The notes under the pieces were generated by a model. It was not told the origin of the DNA, searched no databases, and saw only the letters and a program-made list of their open reading frames with translations. 64,000 nt of DNA, from the NCBI GenBank assembly GCA_030062745.1, contig CP099839.1, positions 37,047,293-37,111,292 on the forward strand. The letters are read 5' to 3'. How positions within the stretch are numbered: position 1 is the first letter of the stretch; the number at the start of each line of letters is the position of its first letter. This document shows, piece after piece, positions 20,481 to 33,062 of this stretch. Origin of the DNA: Capitulum mitella. Its lineage: Eukaryota; Arthropoda; Thecostraca; Pollicipedomorpha; Pollicipedidae. The position numbers and the translations under genes are program-made.

Positions 20481-23078
20481 AACAGCAAGTTTTAGAGAGC
20501 AGTAATTAACAGATTGTCCTTGCGGCCCACTTTCCCGAATCTACTAAGTCCTAAGTCCTAAGTGCAATGTAATAGTGCAAATCTTCTTTTTTCAGGGTTT
20601 AATGGAAATAAATGCCTTGGAAGCATGCTTCCAACCCTCAAGCACTGATTTTAGTGGAATACTGGGACAAATTTGGTTGCATTGTCATTACTATTGTTTG
20701 CTGTTGACATATAACCCACCATCCTTTGTGACATTTTAGATACCATCACCTTTTTGTCACTGCTGTTTTTGTTGCCATCATCTTCTTCATATGTTCCTGG
20801 AAACTGGCATTCTTTAAATGGTAATATTGCCTTAAATAACTTTTTGACATCTGGGCTTGAAGTTCATCTGTTTTTCTTTTTTTTTTGGGGGGGAGGGTTC
20901 AGAATGGTTATGCTCACTGGTGTTTTTTTTTTGTCACTTTTGTGTGCTTCTTTTTGCATGGATTGATTTTCTATGGTCTCCCACATGTACTTTGATAGTT
21001 TTCTTACCTATATGATGTGAGTTTTAGGTTACATCTGGATCATGTCAGGCTAAGAAGAGATGTGCCAAAAATGCATTATATCTGTATCTTATTTGTTTTT
21101 GGGCTGATAAGTATACCATACTTTCCATCATACTGTATTAGTGTGATCACCTTCACACTACACAGATGGCGCATTTTGGAATATGTCTTGATTAAGTCCT
21201 TTGTCTGTAAATTCTTGTTTCTGTATTATCAAAATGTGCATGCCAAAGGAATGAGCATAACACTGGTACATTTGACAAGGCATTTATATATACAATCACG
21301 CAAAGAATCATGGATCATGTTTCATGCAATACTTGGTATTACTGGACAGGTTTGTATGATTGGGGTTGGGCTTGCAAATTATGCTGTTATATTTCAGGAT
21401 ATAGAAGTTACTTGAAAGTTATAGTGATGTGAGTGAACAGAAGTTTGGCACATTGTGTCCTAGGGTTGGAAAAAACGAAATATATTTTTTTTCCTTTACA
21501 TAAGGGGACCCAGTGGCTACTAATGTTGCTTCATCTGTGGCCAAAAAAGCTCTTGGGTATGTGTTTTGGTTTGATCTCTGTATACCATTACTTGGAAATG
21601 GAACATTATGTGGGTCAAAATATAAAGTACATTTATTATCTTATTTTTACATATTCTTCCTATGTGGTGTTATGATTTTGTAATTCTGGGGTCATTGTTA
21701 AAGTTTGTCTAGATACACTTTACATGCAATATTGGAATGTAGCACCTGCTTCCATTATAGCTTGTTCACTTTTTAATTGCATCCTGACTTCACTTCTGCT
21801 AATCTACAGGTGGCATCATTGTACATTTGAATCCTATTGCATTAGGAGATAACCTTTCCTGTTCTGCATTTTTGCTCCAGTGTTTGAATTGCTTCAGGGA
21901 AGCAGTCCTGTTTTTTGTTTTGTTTAGTGTGATTTAATGTTACATTTGATCAAGGAGTGGATGTAGAACGGGAATAGAGAGGCCTTTTCTCCTGCAGGCT
22001 GGTAGCAGAATTTACATAAACGTATTAGGGTAGTGCAGACACAAAAGTACATCTAGTTACAAGAGTACTTTCAGTATCCATGACTTAATAATGTCTCATA
22101 AGTGAGGTGATTTGTGTTGGAAAGATTGCATTCTGTAAGAGAAATAAAACCATTAAAGTTTACCCTGTGCTGTTATGGTGGAGTCATTGTTATTGATGTG
22201 CACACAATACACTTGACACCAGAGGTATTCTGGTTCCAAGTCCTGTGCAGTTCGAAGGATGGAAGCTGTTACCACAGCAGGAAAACTTCCCAGATGAACA
22301 ATTTTTCTGCTTTTTCCTCATATGCCAGCATGTGCAGTATCAAGTGAGTCATTAAGAATGTCAGTATGATCCATTTCTGTGGCATAAAGTGATGATCCAC
22401 AGGTAACATTTTAAACAGACATGACTTAAGAACAGTCCTGGAAAAGCTTTTCTCCCATTTTGTTACTACCTTTAAAAGCTTGTCTTGCCCAGTCAGAGCA
22501 ATCATGCTTCATCTTGGTATGTGGGAAAGAGATATACAAGAAAACAGTTTTTTCTCAATAGACACAGAACAGATCTTCAAAAACAGCACCTATTTTTGGA
22601 CATGCAATGGCATGATGGAGACACTATATGCCATGCCACCTGGATATGCATCATTTCTTCCAGGAGTTGTCCAGTGGACAAATATCACAAACAGATTTGG
22701 AACTCAATCACCCAGGGAAGGAGATTGCATCTGTGTCACTGACTGTTATTGGAAAAGGCGACTTCTGGGTTAGTTTACCATTTTTGGCAGCTTACGTGGT
22801 TCTTCCTTGGGGATGTGCCTCATTCTGAACATATAGCATTAAAAAATAAGCTAAAATACAGCTTACTAGTGATTTTTCTCTTCACTTGGTAAAAATAGAA
22901 TGATTGTAATAGCTTACTTACTTATCTGGCTTTTTCAAACAAATCAAATAATAGAAGTATCGCAAAATCACAAAAATGGGCCACTGCTGTCTTCCTTAGG
23001 ATGGCAGTGCTGTAGTCACAAGCAAACAGGTATTCTGATTATCCTTGTTTTTCACAGAGAAATAAAAACGAAACAAGG
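20481..23078. other. CpG-poor stretch upstream of the RCHY1 start
   Basis: I counted about 13 CpG between 21001 and 23640, far fewer than base composition would give, with matching TG/CA excess. Short frames have no domain. A pyrimidine-rich ttcacag acceptor at 23050-23056 lies 22 bases before the RCHY1 ATG, so at least one noncoding exon should lie upstream. Confidence 0.55.
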
Positions 23079-26000
23079 ATGGAAGGGGATCAGTCAGACA
23101 GCTCTGTGGAAGAGCAACCCCCATCTGATGGTGCAGGATGCAAGCACTACAAGAGGAAAGCCAAACTTGTGGTATGTATCATGAGATTTTTGTGCTGTTC
23201 TGCCTGCCATGCTGGTGAGGGTATAAAATCAGGATTTCAGTAACATGGATAAATACATCCTTCATGTAATCTCACTAGATTGCCAAAATTTTGCTTAATA
23301 TGTTTCATCCCACTTCATTGTGTTTGAAGAGCATGCATGTTATCCCAGTTTATTATCTTTTTGAGGGAAATTTGTTTAATTTCATTCTAGCCTAATTAAC
23401 AAGATCTTTGAACCACTTGTTAAGGTGGAAGATGCTCCCTGGTTAGATTCCCTACATTGCCATAAATTGTTCATCATTGCCACAATAAATATTAGGCTGG
23501 TTATGCTGCAGACATTGTTGCTGTGCAGGCAATTCTGCATTTGTACATACTCATTACTTTCGCGAGCATCAGTGAAGTGTATAATTTGTTCTTTGTTCAT
23601 TCCACAATAAAACGAACTATAGAGATTAACAACAATCTCACCAGCTGGTACTGATAGCCTCTCAGTATCAGGCCAAACCAGCTGTTAGTAATCACTCATT
23701 ATTCCTGTTTTCTGTCTTGTTTTGTCCCACCATTGTTTAGTATGATGTTCATGGGCATTTCTGGCCGCAGGCACCCTGTTGTGGTAAGGTGTACACCTGC
23801 CGATTTTGCCATAATGAAGTGGAAGACCACGAGCTGGACCGTAAGCAAGTGACCGAAGTGGAGTGTTCAGCATGTGGGTTCCGGCAAGGAATACACCAGA
23901 AGTGCATCAACTGTGATATTGTTCTAGCCGAGGTGAGCAGTGAGTCATCTCAGAGGTGCTTTTTGTAGGTGGTGAGGAATGGAGTTCTTGTTATTATGAT
24001 TATTGTGCCAGATTCAGGGGTAGATCCAAGGGGGCGATCGTCCCCCCCCGGCCTGAGAGGGGCTCCGAAGGGGCCCCTCTCTTGAACTGCACGTGGTTTC
24101 TATGAAAACCTGACAGGTTTTTAATGCAGTCAGGGGGCCCTCTGGAAGGGTTAGATGGCCCCTGAGACGGATATAAGGTCCCTGAGACCGCAACAGCGCC
24201 CCGACACAGCAGAGCGTCCCTTAGGCAGTCAGAAGAATCATAGGGCACCTGAGACAACACAGATGATGGCTGAGTATCGAGGACAGCATAGGGGTCCTAA
24301 ATTGGCTTCACTGGCCTGTATGTAAAGCTGAAGGTCTTTGATGCAGTCAGAGGTCCTCTGGGGACCCTGAGATGGCAGATGGTCCCCAAGATGGACAGAA
24401 GAGCCTTTCAAGCTCTCCAAAGGCCCCTGAGACCGCAATAGGGGCTCCAACATGGCAAAGGCCAGAGATGCTGAGATGCTCAGATGAGATCCATGAGATC
24501 ACTTAAAGTGCCAGAGGGACCCCCTGAGACGGCAAGACCTTGGAGGGTGCCTAGGACGGCGTAACGAACCCCTGGCCAGCCAGTGGGGCCCCTGAATGGG
24601 GATTTGTTGGTGACCTCAACTTCAAGAGGGACCCCAAATGGGAAAAACTGGTCTTTTCGAAAATCTGAGGGGTTCTTGATGCAGTCAAGGGCCCCTAGGT
24701 CAGGTGGGTCCTGAGACGGCAAGACGGGCCCTTGCGCGACAGAGGGTCCCGGAGGCTGCCGAAAAAGTCAGGGGACCCCTGCGACGGCAAAGACAATAAG
24801 AGAGCCACTAGAACGGCATTGGGTCCTGGACAGCCAGAGAGCCTCTGAGTGTGTTAGGCGGGCTCATGGCACGGAAAGGGTCCCCTGAGACTGCCAGTGA
24901 GGTCCCTGAAGTGCCAACAGAAGCTCCTGATAAGGCTAGAAGGCCTTGAGACTCTCAGGTGTGCCTCTTGTAACAGAGGAAGACCCCTGATACGGGCATG
25001 GAGACTACCGGAGACGTTCAGAGAGCCCATGACACTGCACAGGCACCCTGAAATCGCTAAAAGTTTTTTTTTTGTAACTGCCAGAGGGTCCCCAAGACGG
25101 TAAAAATGTTCCCCAGAGACGACGAAACAGGCACCTAAGATAACTGGGCTTCACTGAGACTGCTAGAGGGGGGCCTAGAGTCTGTTAACTAGCAGTCTGC
25201 AGGTAGCAGTCTCTAGCAACAGGGGCCCTTGAGACGACCATAGTGGTCCCTGAAACTACTAAACCCTGAGACCTTCAGACAACTCCTAAAATGGCCAAAG
25301 GACGTAGAGGATTGCCAGAGGCGCCTCTGCCACGGCAATATGAGACTTATAGGGGGCCCTTGTCACTGCCTGAGGGGCTCCTTAGAGGGCGAAAAATGTC
25401 CCAGAGACGACAGAAGGGACCTCGAGTTGGCCAAAGCCTCCCTAAAACTGCCAGATGGGCTTCTGAAACTGTCCGAAGTGTCCCTGGAACTGCCAGAAGA
25501 GCGCATAAGACGTCCCGAGGGACATGTAAAACTGTTCAAGGGACCTGAGACTACTAGAGGGCTTGGACATGGCAGACGGCCCGAGACCACCAAAAGGTGA
25601 TCCTGTAACTGGCGATGTGGACCTAACCTAAACCAACTTAAGCGAGCAAAAAGGTCTCCAGAAACTGCGAGATGACAGAGGGACTCCTGGACCGTTCCTG
25701 ACCAATATCCTAAACTTTGTCAGGTACAGACACGGGATTTCAGGTAGAAAGAGGGACGCAGGCGCCTAAAATCCCGCCGTTTTGCTGATATTTCGGCCAC
25801 TTTGTACAGTAAGAAAACGCAAAATTTTCTCAAATAGGTAGAGGCGTTTGAATTTTTCCGCTTACTTTCTATGGTAAAAACGCAAAGTGATGTGAAATAT
25901 TGGCCCTGGCCTCGCGCGGATGTACGCTGTTTTCATATTTGGAGAGCAAAAACAGGGGGAAGGGCTCCCGCTGGGAAGGAGGCCCCGCGCTGACGATTCC

Positions 26001-28420
26001 CCTCCCCCCGCTAAATCTTGGATCCGCCCTTGGCCAGTTTTAATTATTAGCCTCCTCTTGCCCTTCTGTGTCCATGGTTGCTTATTGCAGGGGATGTTCG
26101 CATTAACCCTACTGTGGTTTGCTCGTACTTTGTGTCTTCAGTGGCATTATGTGCATGAGGAAACTGGTTATTACTACTCTTAAAATGTGATGAGCCCAGT
26201 GTGCCGGATACTCTTTGCAGTTTCATTTTAACTTTAACGAATAGTGCAATCAGCCATTACCTCTTTTACACACAATATTTGAATGCCTATTTGCAGGATG
26301 TTTGCAGCAGGGAACCATTTCAGGCTTCTTCTTGACCGTGGCCACGGGCATGTTGCAGTATTTTTGCGGCGTTTGCCGGCTCTACGATGACGATATGAAG
26401 CAGCAGTACCACTGTGAGGGCTGCGGCATCTGCCGTGTGGGCGGCAGGGACAGCTTCTACCACTGCAGTACCTGCGACATGTGCCTGCCGAAAAACCTGC
26501 AGGACAACCATAAGGTGGTGACGCTGTGCTGAAGGGTATCCTGTCGACCACAATGGAGAAGTCTCAAGTATTTGAGTATATACAGATTATTGTTTGACCT
26601 TTTTCGTGCATGGCCAGTTTGATGTGTGTAACATGCATGTAACATTGCTTCATAATGTGACATTGACGGTGCGCGACCATGAACATGTCAGGTTTGCATG
26701 GTAATGAACAACCACGTTTGTACAGCATCGGCGCCACACTTTTTGTCTCGTGCCGTTTGTCACGGGAGTCCTTCATTGCCGCGGCGTCGGGTGGGCGGTA
26801 TTAGTCACCGTCTGAGCTGCGCTGTAACCGACGCCTGACGTGCCGCAGTGTGTGGAGCGCGTGAGCCGGACCAACTGCGCCGTCTGCATGGAGGACATCC
26901 ACACGTCGCGCATTTCGTCCCACATCCCGCCGTGCGGACACATGATCCACAAGCCGTGCTTCAAGATGTTGGTGGACCGCGGCTACTACGCCTGCCCCAC
27001 CTGCAACGTCGCCATGTTCAAGATGGACTTGGTAGGTTGGCCGACGGTAGGCCGCGGACGGGCGGCTCGGCTGCCGGTGTCACGCGTTTTTCGCAAATTT
27101 GTACCTTTTTCGGCTCCTGGTAAAGGACTGTCATGTTCATCATGCCTGCGTATGAATGTGTTTCGTGTCAGATTGGATTGAGTGATCGTTGGCTGCTGTT
27201 GCTGGGTCGAGTCAGTCGACCTCTCCCCCGCCGGCTTCAGGTCTGGTCCACACTGGACCGGAGCTGAAGCCGGAGCTGGCTGAGACGCAGGCGATTAGCC
27301 CTCCTGATTGTTCGGCCGCAGATCTGGTCCACACTGGACCGAAGGTGGCTTAGACGCAGGCGGCTAGCCGTCTTTGTTGTTCGGCTGCAGATGTTGTCCA
27401 CACTGGAACGGAGGTGGCTGAGACGCAGGCGATTAGCCCTCCTTGTTCGGCCGCAGGTGTGGTCCAAGCTGGACCAGGAGGTCGCCGAAACGCAGATGCC
27501 GGCCCGCTACAGGAACTGCTACGCCAAGATTCTCTGCAACGACTGCCAGTCCAAGACGGTGACCACGTTCCACGTGATTGGCCTCAAGTGCGGCGCTTGT
27601 GGCTCTTACAACACGGTGCGCGGCGACGGTCCGCTCTTCAAGAGGAACGGTGAGTGGTCCCCTGAAGTCCGGGCCTCGTTCCGCGGCTTGCTAAGCCCCC
27701 GGACCCGGGGACGGGGAAGGAAGCTGTGGTTGGTCCAGGCGATGGACGGGGATGGTCCGCGTGGAGGTTGGGTGGCGGTGTCTGGTGAGTAGGCGCTACA
27801 TCGGATGGTTGGTTCGTGTGTGTGTGTGTGTGATCCGTGTGGACCGCGGCTAGGTACGTCACGGCCGATGTTTCTGGTTGATGAACCTCGTTATTTTGCC
27901 GCAACCTCGGACGGTGCTGGGTGTTTGGCAACTATCGTGTAGGGTTTGTCGTCGCACTTGTGGGCCTGACCAGGGTGTTTTGATTCACAGGGATTGTTGA
28001 GTGTTCGCGTCCCGTGTATTAAAAGTGGGATGATGATGCGGAGACTCGATTATTATTCCCCTGGACGTATTCCTAATGGCGAACTAGAAATGGGCGTCGG
28101 TTCTTAAACGCGATTGTCATGAAACAGATTGTTTTGGTCGCACTGGTGTTATTCATTGCCTAGTTTAAGAAGTCGTAAATCCACCCGTTTTCCTGAATAG
28201 AAATGGAAATCGCGTACGACTGCGGATCAGAAGAAAACCAAGCTTCTAGTGCCTTGCTATCACTATTGCTGATCCATCTTCCGCAGCCTTACTGCCTCTG
28301 TGCTAACACTGGCGTTCGCCTGCAGCCAAGGAAGAGCTGGTTCCATTCAGCGAACTGGACGAGGACGAGCCGGAGGTTCGCCCGCCGCCGCCGCCAGCCG
28401 CCGCCGATGACGACCAATGA
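23079..28420 (+). CDS. RCHY1: RCHY1 (Pirh2), CHY and RING-H2 zinc-finger ubiquitin ligase
   Basis: Six plus-strand exons, 23079-23171, 23771-23932, 26359-26514, 26849-27031, 27457-27649 and 28326-28420, join at GT-AG introns to give 293 residues; human RCHY1 has 261. Residues 21-85 hold the CHY finger ([22 protein letters not shown], CxxC pairs). Residues 86-137 are the CTCHY finger ([35 protein letters not shown]). Residues 147-189 are a RING-H2 (C147, C150, C166, H168, H171, C174, C186, C189). Exon 5 encodes the C-terminal zinc ribbon ([14 protein letters not shown]). The tail is acidic with a proline run and ends DDDQ. Known family members ubiquitinate p53 and other substrates. The tail is longer than in vertebrates. 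Intron 2 carries a satellite. Intron 4 carries repeated decoy acceptors. The ATG is the first in frame after a likely 5'UTR acceptor. Confidence 0.97.
24010..25720. repeat. degenerate satellite in RCHY1 intron 2
   Basis: Modules of cccctgagac, ggcaagagggtcc and gccagagggtcc recur every few dozen bases across 1.7 kb. The flanks, caggggtagatccaag near 24013 and its approximate complement cttggatccgccctt near 26019-26033, are inverted. The whole may therefore be one element of about 2 kb carrying the array. Frames inside are repeat artefacts. Confidence 0.75.
27241..27456 (+). repeat. tandem copies of the RCHY1 exon 5 acceptor and exon start
   Basis: The start of exon 5, cag followed by gtgtggtccaagctggacca (acceptor at 27456), is preceded by three diverged copies starting at 27241, 27322 and 27391. 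Each retains a cag boundary and a tggtccacactgga-like start. Spacings are 81, 69 and 66 bases. Copies at 27322 and 27391 are open and in frame with exon 5. Use of their acceptors would add 45 or 22 residues. The copy at 27241 meets a stop after eight codons. Confidence 0.92.
27813..27831. repeat. short (GT)n microsatellite in RCHY1 intron 5
   Basis: About nine GT repeats (gtgtgtgtgtgtgtgtg). Simple sequence. Confidence 0.9.
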
Positions 28421-31090
28421 CGCGCTGCGGGGGGCTCGGGCGGCGCGTTCGGCCTCGCCCGGGCCCCGTCGGCGGCCGCCGCTGCGACGGCCCGGCCCGG
28501 CCGGGTCTCACCCGACTGACTGCTGCACAGTTTATACCGGCCGGAGTGTGGTGCTAGAGTAGCGATAATTCAGAGAGAGAGAGACGGAGAAGCGAACCGA
28601 CCGCTGCTGTTCTGCTCCGCAGAGCGGAGAAAGTCGTGGACTAGTGACGTGCGGCTGGAGATTTTCGCTTGACGTAGCGGTTTGCTCTGTCGTCCCAGCA
28701 AGTGTTTACCGCTTGTTGAGTATTTTAGTTTGTAGTCCATGAAAGATATTGATATTGGCTAGATAGACTTATTATTGAGCATGAAATCGTGTGCGTTTTC
28801 GCACCGTTTTCTCTCCGCCCCTGTCTTGTCAGGTTGGGCAAGTTGTTTGTTTACATCAAACGCGTTGTGTTTAAGGTACGCGGGTTCAGCAGCCTTCGGT
28901 TCAGTACCACCAGTATTTCGGAAACGTTCGGCTGGCGTGGGCAAATTCAGAGAAGGCGCAATCGACAGTTGCTGGTCCCCTGGTTCGGGGAGATGCAATG
29001 CTGCGAGTCCCTTTCCCCGCCCCCTGCGCATAGTTGGGTTGGCACAGGCCTTTAAGTTTTAACAGCGAGTCTCAGAAGACAGTAATTTCGGATTATCACT
29101 TAACGTTTTCATTTCCATGTGCTGTTTACACCTGAAGACTTGGCCACGGTGCGCGCAGAGTTTGCAACTCAGCAGATTTCGCAAGTCAGTTTCCAGATTC
29201 TCATAGGGCGCCCAATTATAGACATTTGCGACTTTTCAGGCCCTTACGGACGAACGAATAGTGCAAAAGAGCGACCGATTTGGCATCTGTTCATGTTCGT
29301 CATCGCAGTGCGTCATGTGCCGAGCTGGCGTCTAGGACATACCTCTGTCACACCAGTCAGACGCTGCATGCGGGTGCTGGAGGGATGGGGCGAGCGAGGC
29401 AGAGTGGCGGGCTGGTGCTGACGACGGCCTGTAGATCTGCTCTTCCGAGTGTCTCTTGCCTTGCGGATATTGGCAGCGTACCTTTGCCCGTCCGGGCATT
29501 TTAGTCTTACGGGGTCCTAATAGTCTTCAAGGAAATCGGAAGTGTGGTTTCCGTTGTCCAGAGTAAAATTCAGTTTTACTAAAGGGTAGCTCGTCCCTGA
29601 GTATCCGATTATGAGAATGGCGCTGGTGGACCACCGACGCGTCTCCTCCGAGCACGTATCGTAATTGAAGCAAATGGGTATGTGTGTAGCCGTTCGTGCA
29701 TTTGTACTTACAGTTAGAAAATGGTCCGGAAGCAGCTACTGGTCATACTGCATTATTAGTGTACGCACCATTGATAAAATTATTTAGTTTTATAGCACGT
29801 TCACCCTGAATTGCTTATGACGAACTCAAGAATACAACAAACAGCCCGTACAGCTCATTCCTGTTTGATCTTCTGGGCAGACTGGTCTTCGGCCGTAGCG
29901 TACGGCAAAGCTCGATGACGAACAGCGACTGGATGGTTCTGATTGCTGTTCTCCCATGGACTGTAGCGTTCGGAAACCCAAAAATCGCAACAAGGGTATA
30001 TACATCACATGACAGTGACGGGACAACTAGACTGATGCACGTAAAGCGCAAATATAGGCATGTGCGAATGTACGGATGACATGTACCGACGCACGAACGT
30101 ATTTTGGGCACGTGTACATTTGGCACATGCACGTAAGGCAAACGCACGTCTCCGGAAACCCAAGCAAACGCATTGTGCATATGAGTAATGTAGGTATGCG
30201 CAAAAATACGTGCGCTTAGAAGCATGATGACGCACAGTACGCATACAACGTAGGCGAAATAAGTATGTTTACCTAATCACTGGCGCGTAAATATTGACGG
30301 CCCATGCCGAAAGCTGTATGTTCCTCGAAAGCTGAAACAAAGCACGTAACTTTCGTACTAAAGAAGATGTGATTTCGCTTGGCTAACGAACAGGTAATGA
30401 CGTTAAACTTTCACTTCCGTCGCTAACCAGACTGCTAAATCGTACATTTACTCTGAACGTGAGCTAGGGAAGTTTATAGAAATGGTTTACGGAGGTCGTA
30501 AGATGCTGGTAAAACCATGATTTCCTTCATGATGACGAATAACGTGCAGATCATGGATTACATTAATGGGTCGTGTCATATAACTTTAAATTTGTCGTGC
30601 TCTGCGATTTTTTTGCAATTGCTTGTTCAGTGCAACTACTGTTCCTTTGAACTAGTACGAGATTCAGTTCTGATTCCGATTCGGTGCTGTTTTCAATTGA
30701 ATTGAGTCCGATTGCGATTCACGACAAAAATGCTAACTAAATCGATCCAGTGTCGATTCGATTCAGAATCGCGCATACGCCTGATCATCAACCAGTAATT
30801 CGGAATCATTTCGACATTCCAGGTACAAGCATGTGTAGTTCGAGACAGTTTTGCATACAGAGTTCCCAATTTATTGCAGATCGTTACTGCAAGTTCCATG
30901 TGCTCTTCTTTTTAGCCTTTCAGCCTTTTAGCCATCCTTTGGATCAGCCTTTAGCTTCACCCCATACGCTGATCATGTGACTGGGCGGCACTTGGGTTGG
31001 TCTTGTCCCATTGTTGTGCTCAGGGGCGTATCTGGAAACTGATCAAGGGGAAGCCATCATGCTTCAGGGGAGCGCCACCAGCTTGAGGGG
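28421..31090. other. gene-free stretch downstream of RCHY1
   Basis: 28421-28720 is the RCHY1 3' flank and is GC-rich at first. No clear AATAAA was seen near the stop. The rest is mixed sequence with no exon. From 30040 to 30230, diverged units like gcgcaaat, gtacatttggc and cgcacg recur on either strand. These also appear at 37960-38070 and 39840-40100. Confidence 0.45.
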
Positions 31091-31099
31091 CGCCAGTAC

Positions 31100-31135
31100 G
31101 TCTGGTGGTGGTGGTGGTGGGGGGGGGGGGGCAGC
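31100..31135. repeat. GGT repeat running into a G run
   Basis: tggtggtggtggtggt followed by about 13 G. It sits in a GC-rich stretch that reads like the end of a dispersed element (aggggcgccagtacg, aggggagcgccacc). No coding meaning. Confidence 0.85.
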
Positions 31136-32049
31136 TGAATATCTAAAAATGTCGTGACTTAATTTGTTCGTACTTTGACGTGTACAGGTTGTGCGGAAAG
31201 ATAATCCCACGTTGCCCAGGCTGGCAGGTCGTGAGGCACTTTTTTCCATTACACTATGCCTTAGATGCCATTTTTAGTCCCTAGGGCACGTGATACTGCG
31301 TTCGCGGGGCAATATCTCCACCACTGAACTACCGGCGTGCAGGACTGAGCGTGACACACAGGAGCGAAGCGTCGTATGCACGTGATTTGCGACGGCACTC
31401 AAGTGGAGCACACAGATGGGAGTTTCACCCCTCCGTGTATTCGATCTCCTTTGCCATACTAGGCGCTACAGGTTCCCTATTTCTGCATAGTTTACGCTCC
31501 ATATTCAAAACAGATTTAACCGGTTCCCGGTAAATACTGTAGGGGGGGGGCTGCGCGACTCGAACGTGCTGCCCATCCCCCTTTGAATGCGGGATCGGCC
31601 GCCCTGGCCGGCGCTGGTTCGTGCCGGTCCGTCCGTGCGTGTTCCGTCCGTCCCGGGCCGATCCGTGCCGGCGCCCGGCGGGTGTGGGGCACCTGGGCCG
31701 GCGTGGCGCCGGTCCGGACGTGTGCGGATCGGTTAAGGTGTCGCTGGTCACGTTGTGTGCAGTCGAGGTCGGGTCGCCGGGTCGCGGAAAACGGGGAGTC
31801 TGGAAACTGGGTTCGGGCGGCGCGGGCGTAATGGAGTCGTACGAAGCAGGGCTGAAATAGAGCTGCAGGTGAGAAGTCTACGTGTTTGATACAGAAGACC
31901 ACGCTTACAATACCAATCATCGGCGATACCATGACACCATTACACCGGGCACCCAGCTTAAACAAACCATGCCGTTCTACTCCAACGCATAATTCATCCA
32001 GCGCGAAAACAGACGCTGATAACAATGCTTGACGAATCACATATGCAGA
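31136..32049. other. gene-free stretch, GC-rich at 31550-31850
   Basis: The GC-rich part (ggtccgtccgtgcgtg-like phrases) gives overlapping low-complexity frames on both strands. No domain, exon or bounded element is recognised. Confidence 0.4.
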
Positions 32050-32050
32050 T

Positions 32051-32111
<61 letters not shown>
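32051..32111. repeat. (TA)n microsatellite
   Basis: About 30 uninterrupted TA repeats. Long Ile-Tyr frames here are artefacts. Confidence 0.97.
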
Positions 32112-32114
<3 letters not shown>

Positions 32115-32669
32115 ACTGATATGGTTTCATCCCAGCGCATGTCGCTACTGTTGTCGCCGAATAATGTCATATTGTCACGCTGCGACGCAACAGTGCGTCA
32201 CAATGACTTGCATTCAGTACGGCGTCGCCTTCTAGGAGTGGCACAGCATTTCATCTCACACCACGTGGGGAAGCTACTATGCACACGCTGCCGTTTTGTT
32301 AGCATGGGTGGAACTTAGCTATGGGTCAACAGTAAGATTTTGACCGAGCGCTTACTTCGAGGGAAAATAATCGTAGTAGTGGTTGCATGGCGCTTCAAAT
32401 GCAATATTAATAACTACTACTTACGATTTCAGCCGAAAAAACCCGAAACACACATTATTTCTCCCGAAACAGATTGCGTCCTCACGGGTATGCTAAACGC
32501 CAGTCACCCGCGTAGGGATTTTTGACGTTTCTGCGTTAAATATTTTGTTTACGTGGAATCTCGACGCTGATTGGTCATCGGTCGGACTCAAGGTCCAATC
32601 AAGAGTAATAAAAAAGGTTCGGGAAATAACTAATGCGATATAAATTATCTTTAAAATAAAAAAGTTAGT

Positions 32670-32765
32670 CGTTGTAATAATAAAAGTAATAATAATAATA
32701 ACAATAATAAAACAATAATATTAATAACAAACAACAATAATAATAAAAAAGTAAAAATATTACAA
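32670..32765. repeat. (TAA)n-rich simple sequence
   Basis: Runs of taataataataataac and acaataataaaac form a degraded trinucleotide microsatellite just before the telomere-like tract. Confidence 0.88.
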
Positions 32766-32890
32766 AGATGGAAAAGTGAAATTGCAATTTGAAAAATACA
32801 AAAAAAGCAGTGAAATAAAATATCTGAAAAGAAACCACGGAACAAAACCGGAAAATATAACAAAGTGAAATAAAACAATACCTAAAAATT

Positions 32891-33062
32891 TACCCTAACC
32901 TAACATAATAACCTAACCTAACCTAACCCAACCTAACCTAACCTAACCTAACCTAACCTAACCTAGCCTAGCCTAGCCTAGCCTAACCCAACCTAACCTA
33001 ACCCAACCTAACCTAACCTAACCTTATCTAACCTAGTCCAGCGCAACCCAACCTAGCAACCT
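32891..33062. repeat. interstitial telomere-like (CCTAA)n tract
   Basis: About 170 bases of CCTAA pentamers (TTAGG on the minus strand) with variants cctag and cccaa that grow commoner toward the right. TTAGG is the common arthropod telomere repeat. The tract is internal, flanked by simple repeats on the left and unique sequence on the right, and is already decaying, so it is not a live telomere. Confidence 0.93.

Noticed and set aside
21017-21415. 132-codon hydrophobic frame as a membrane protein
   Set aside because: AT-rich sequence yields hydrophobic codons by chance. No family motif, no good start context, and it lies in the CpG-poor noncoding block.
25291-25600. Frames reading repetitive Pro/Leu/Lys peptides
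   Set aside because: Inside the degenerate satellite of RCHY1 intron 2.
29119-29421. 100-codon frame downstream of RCHY1
   Set aside because: No domain, no splice partners, and composition like flanking noncoding DNA.
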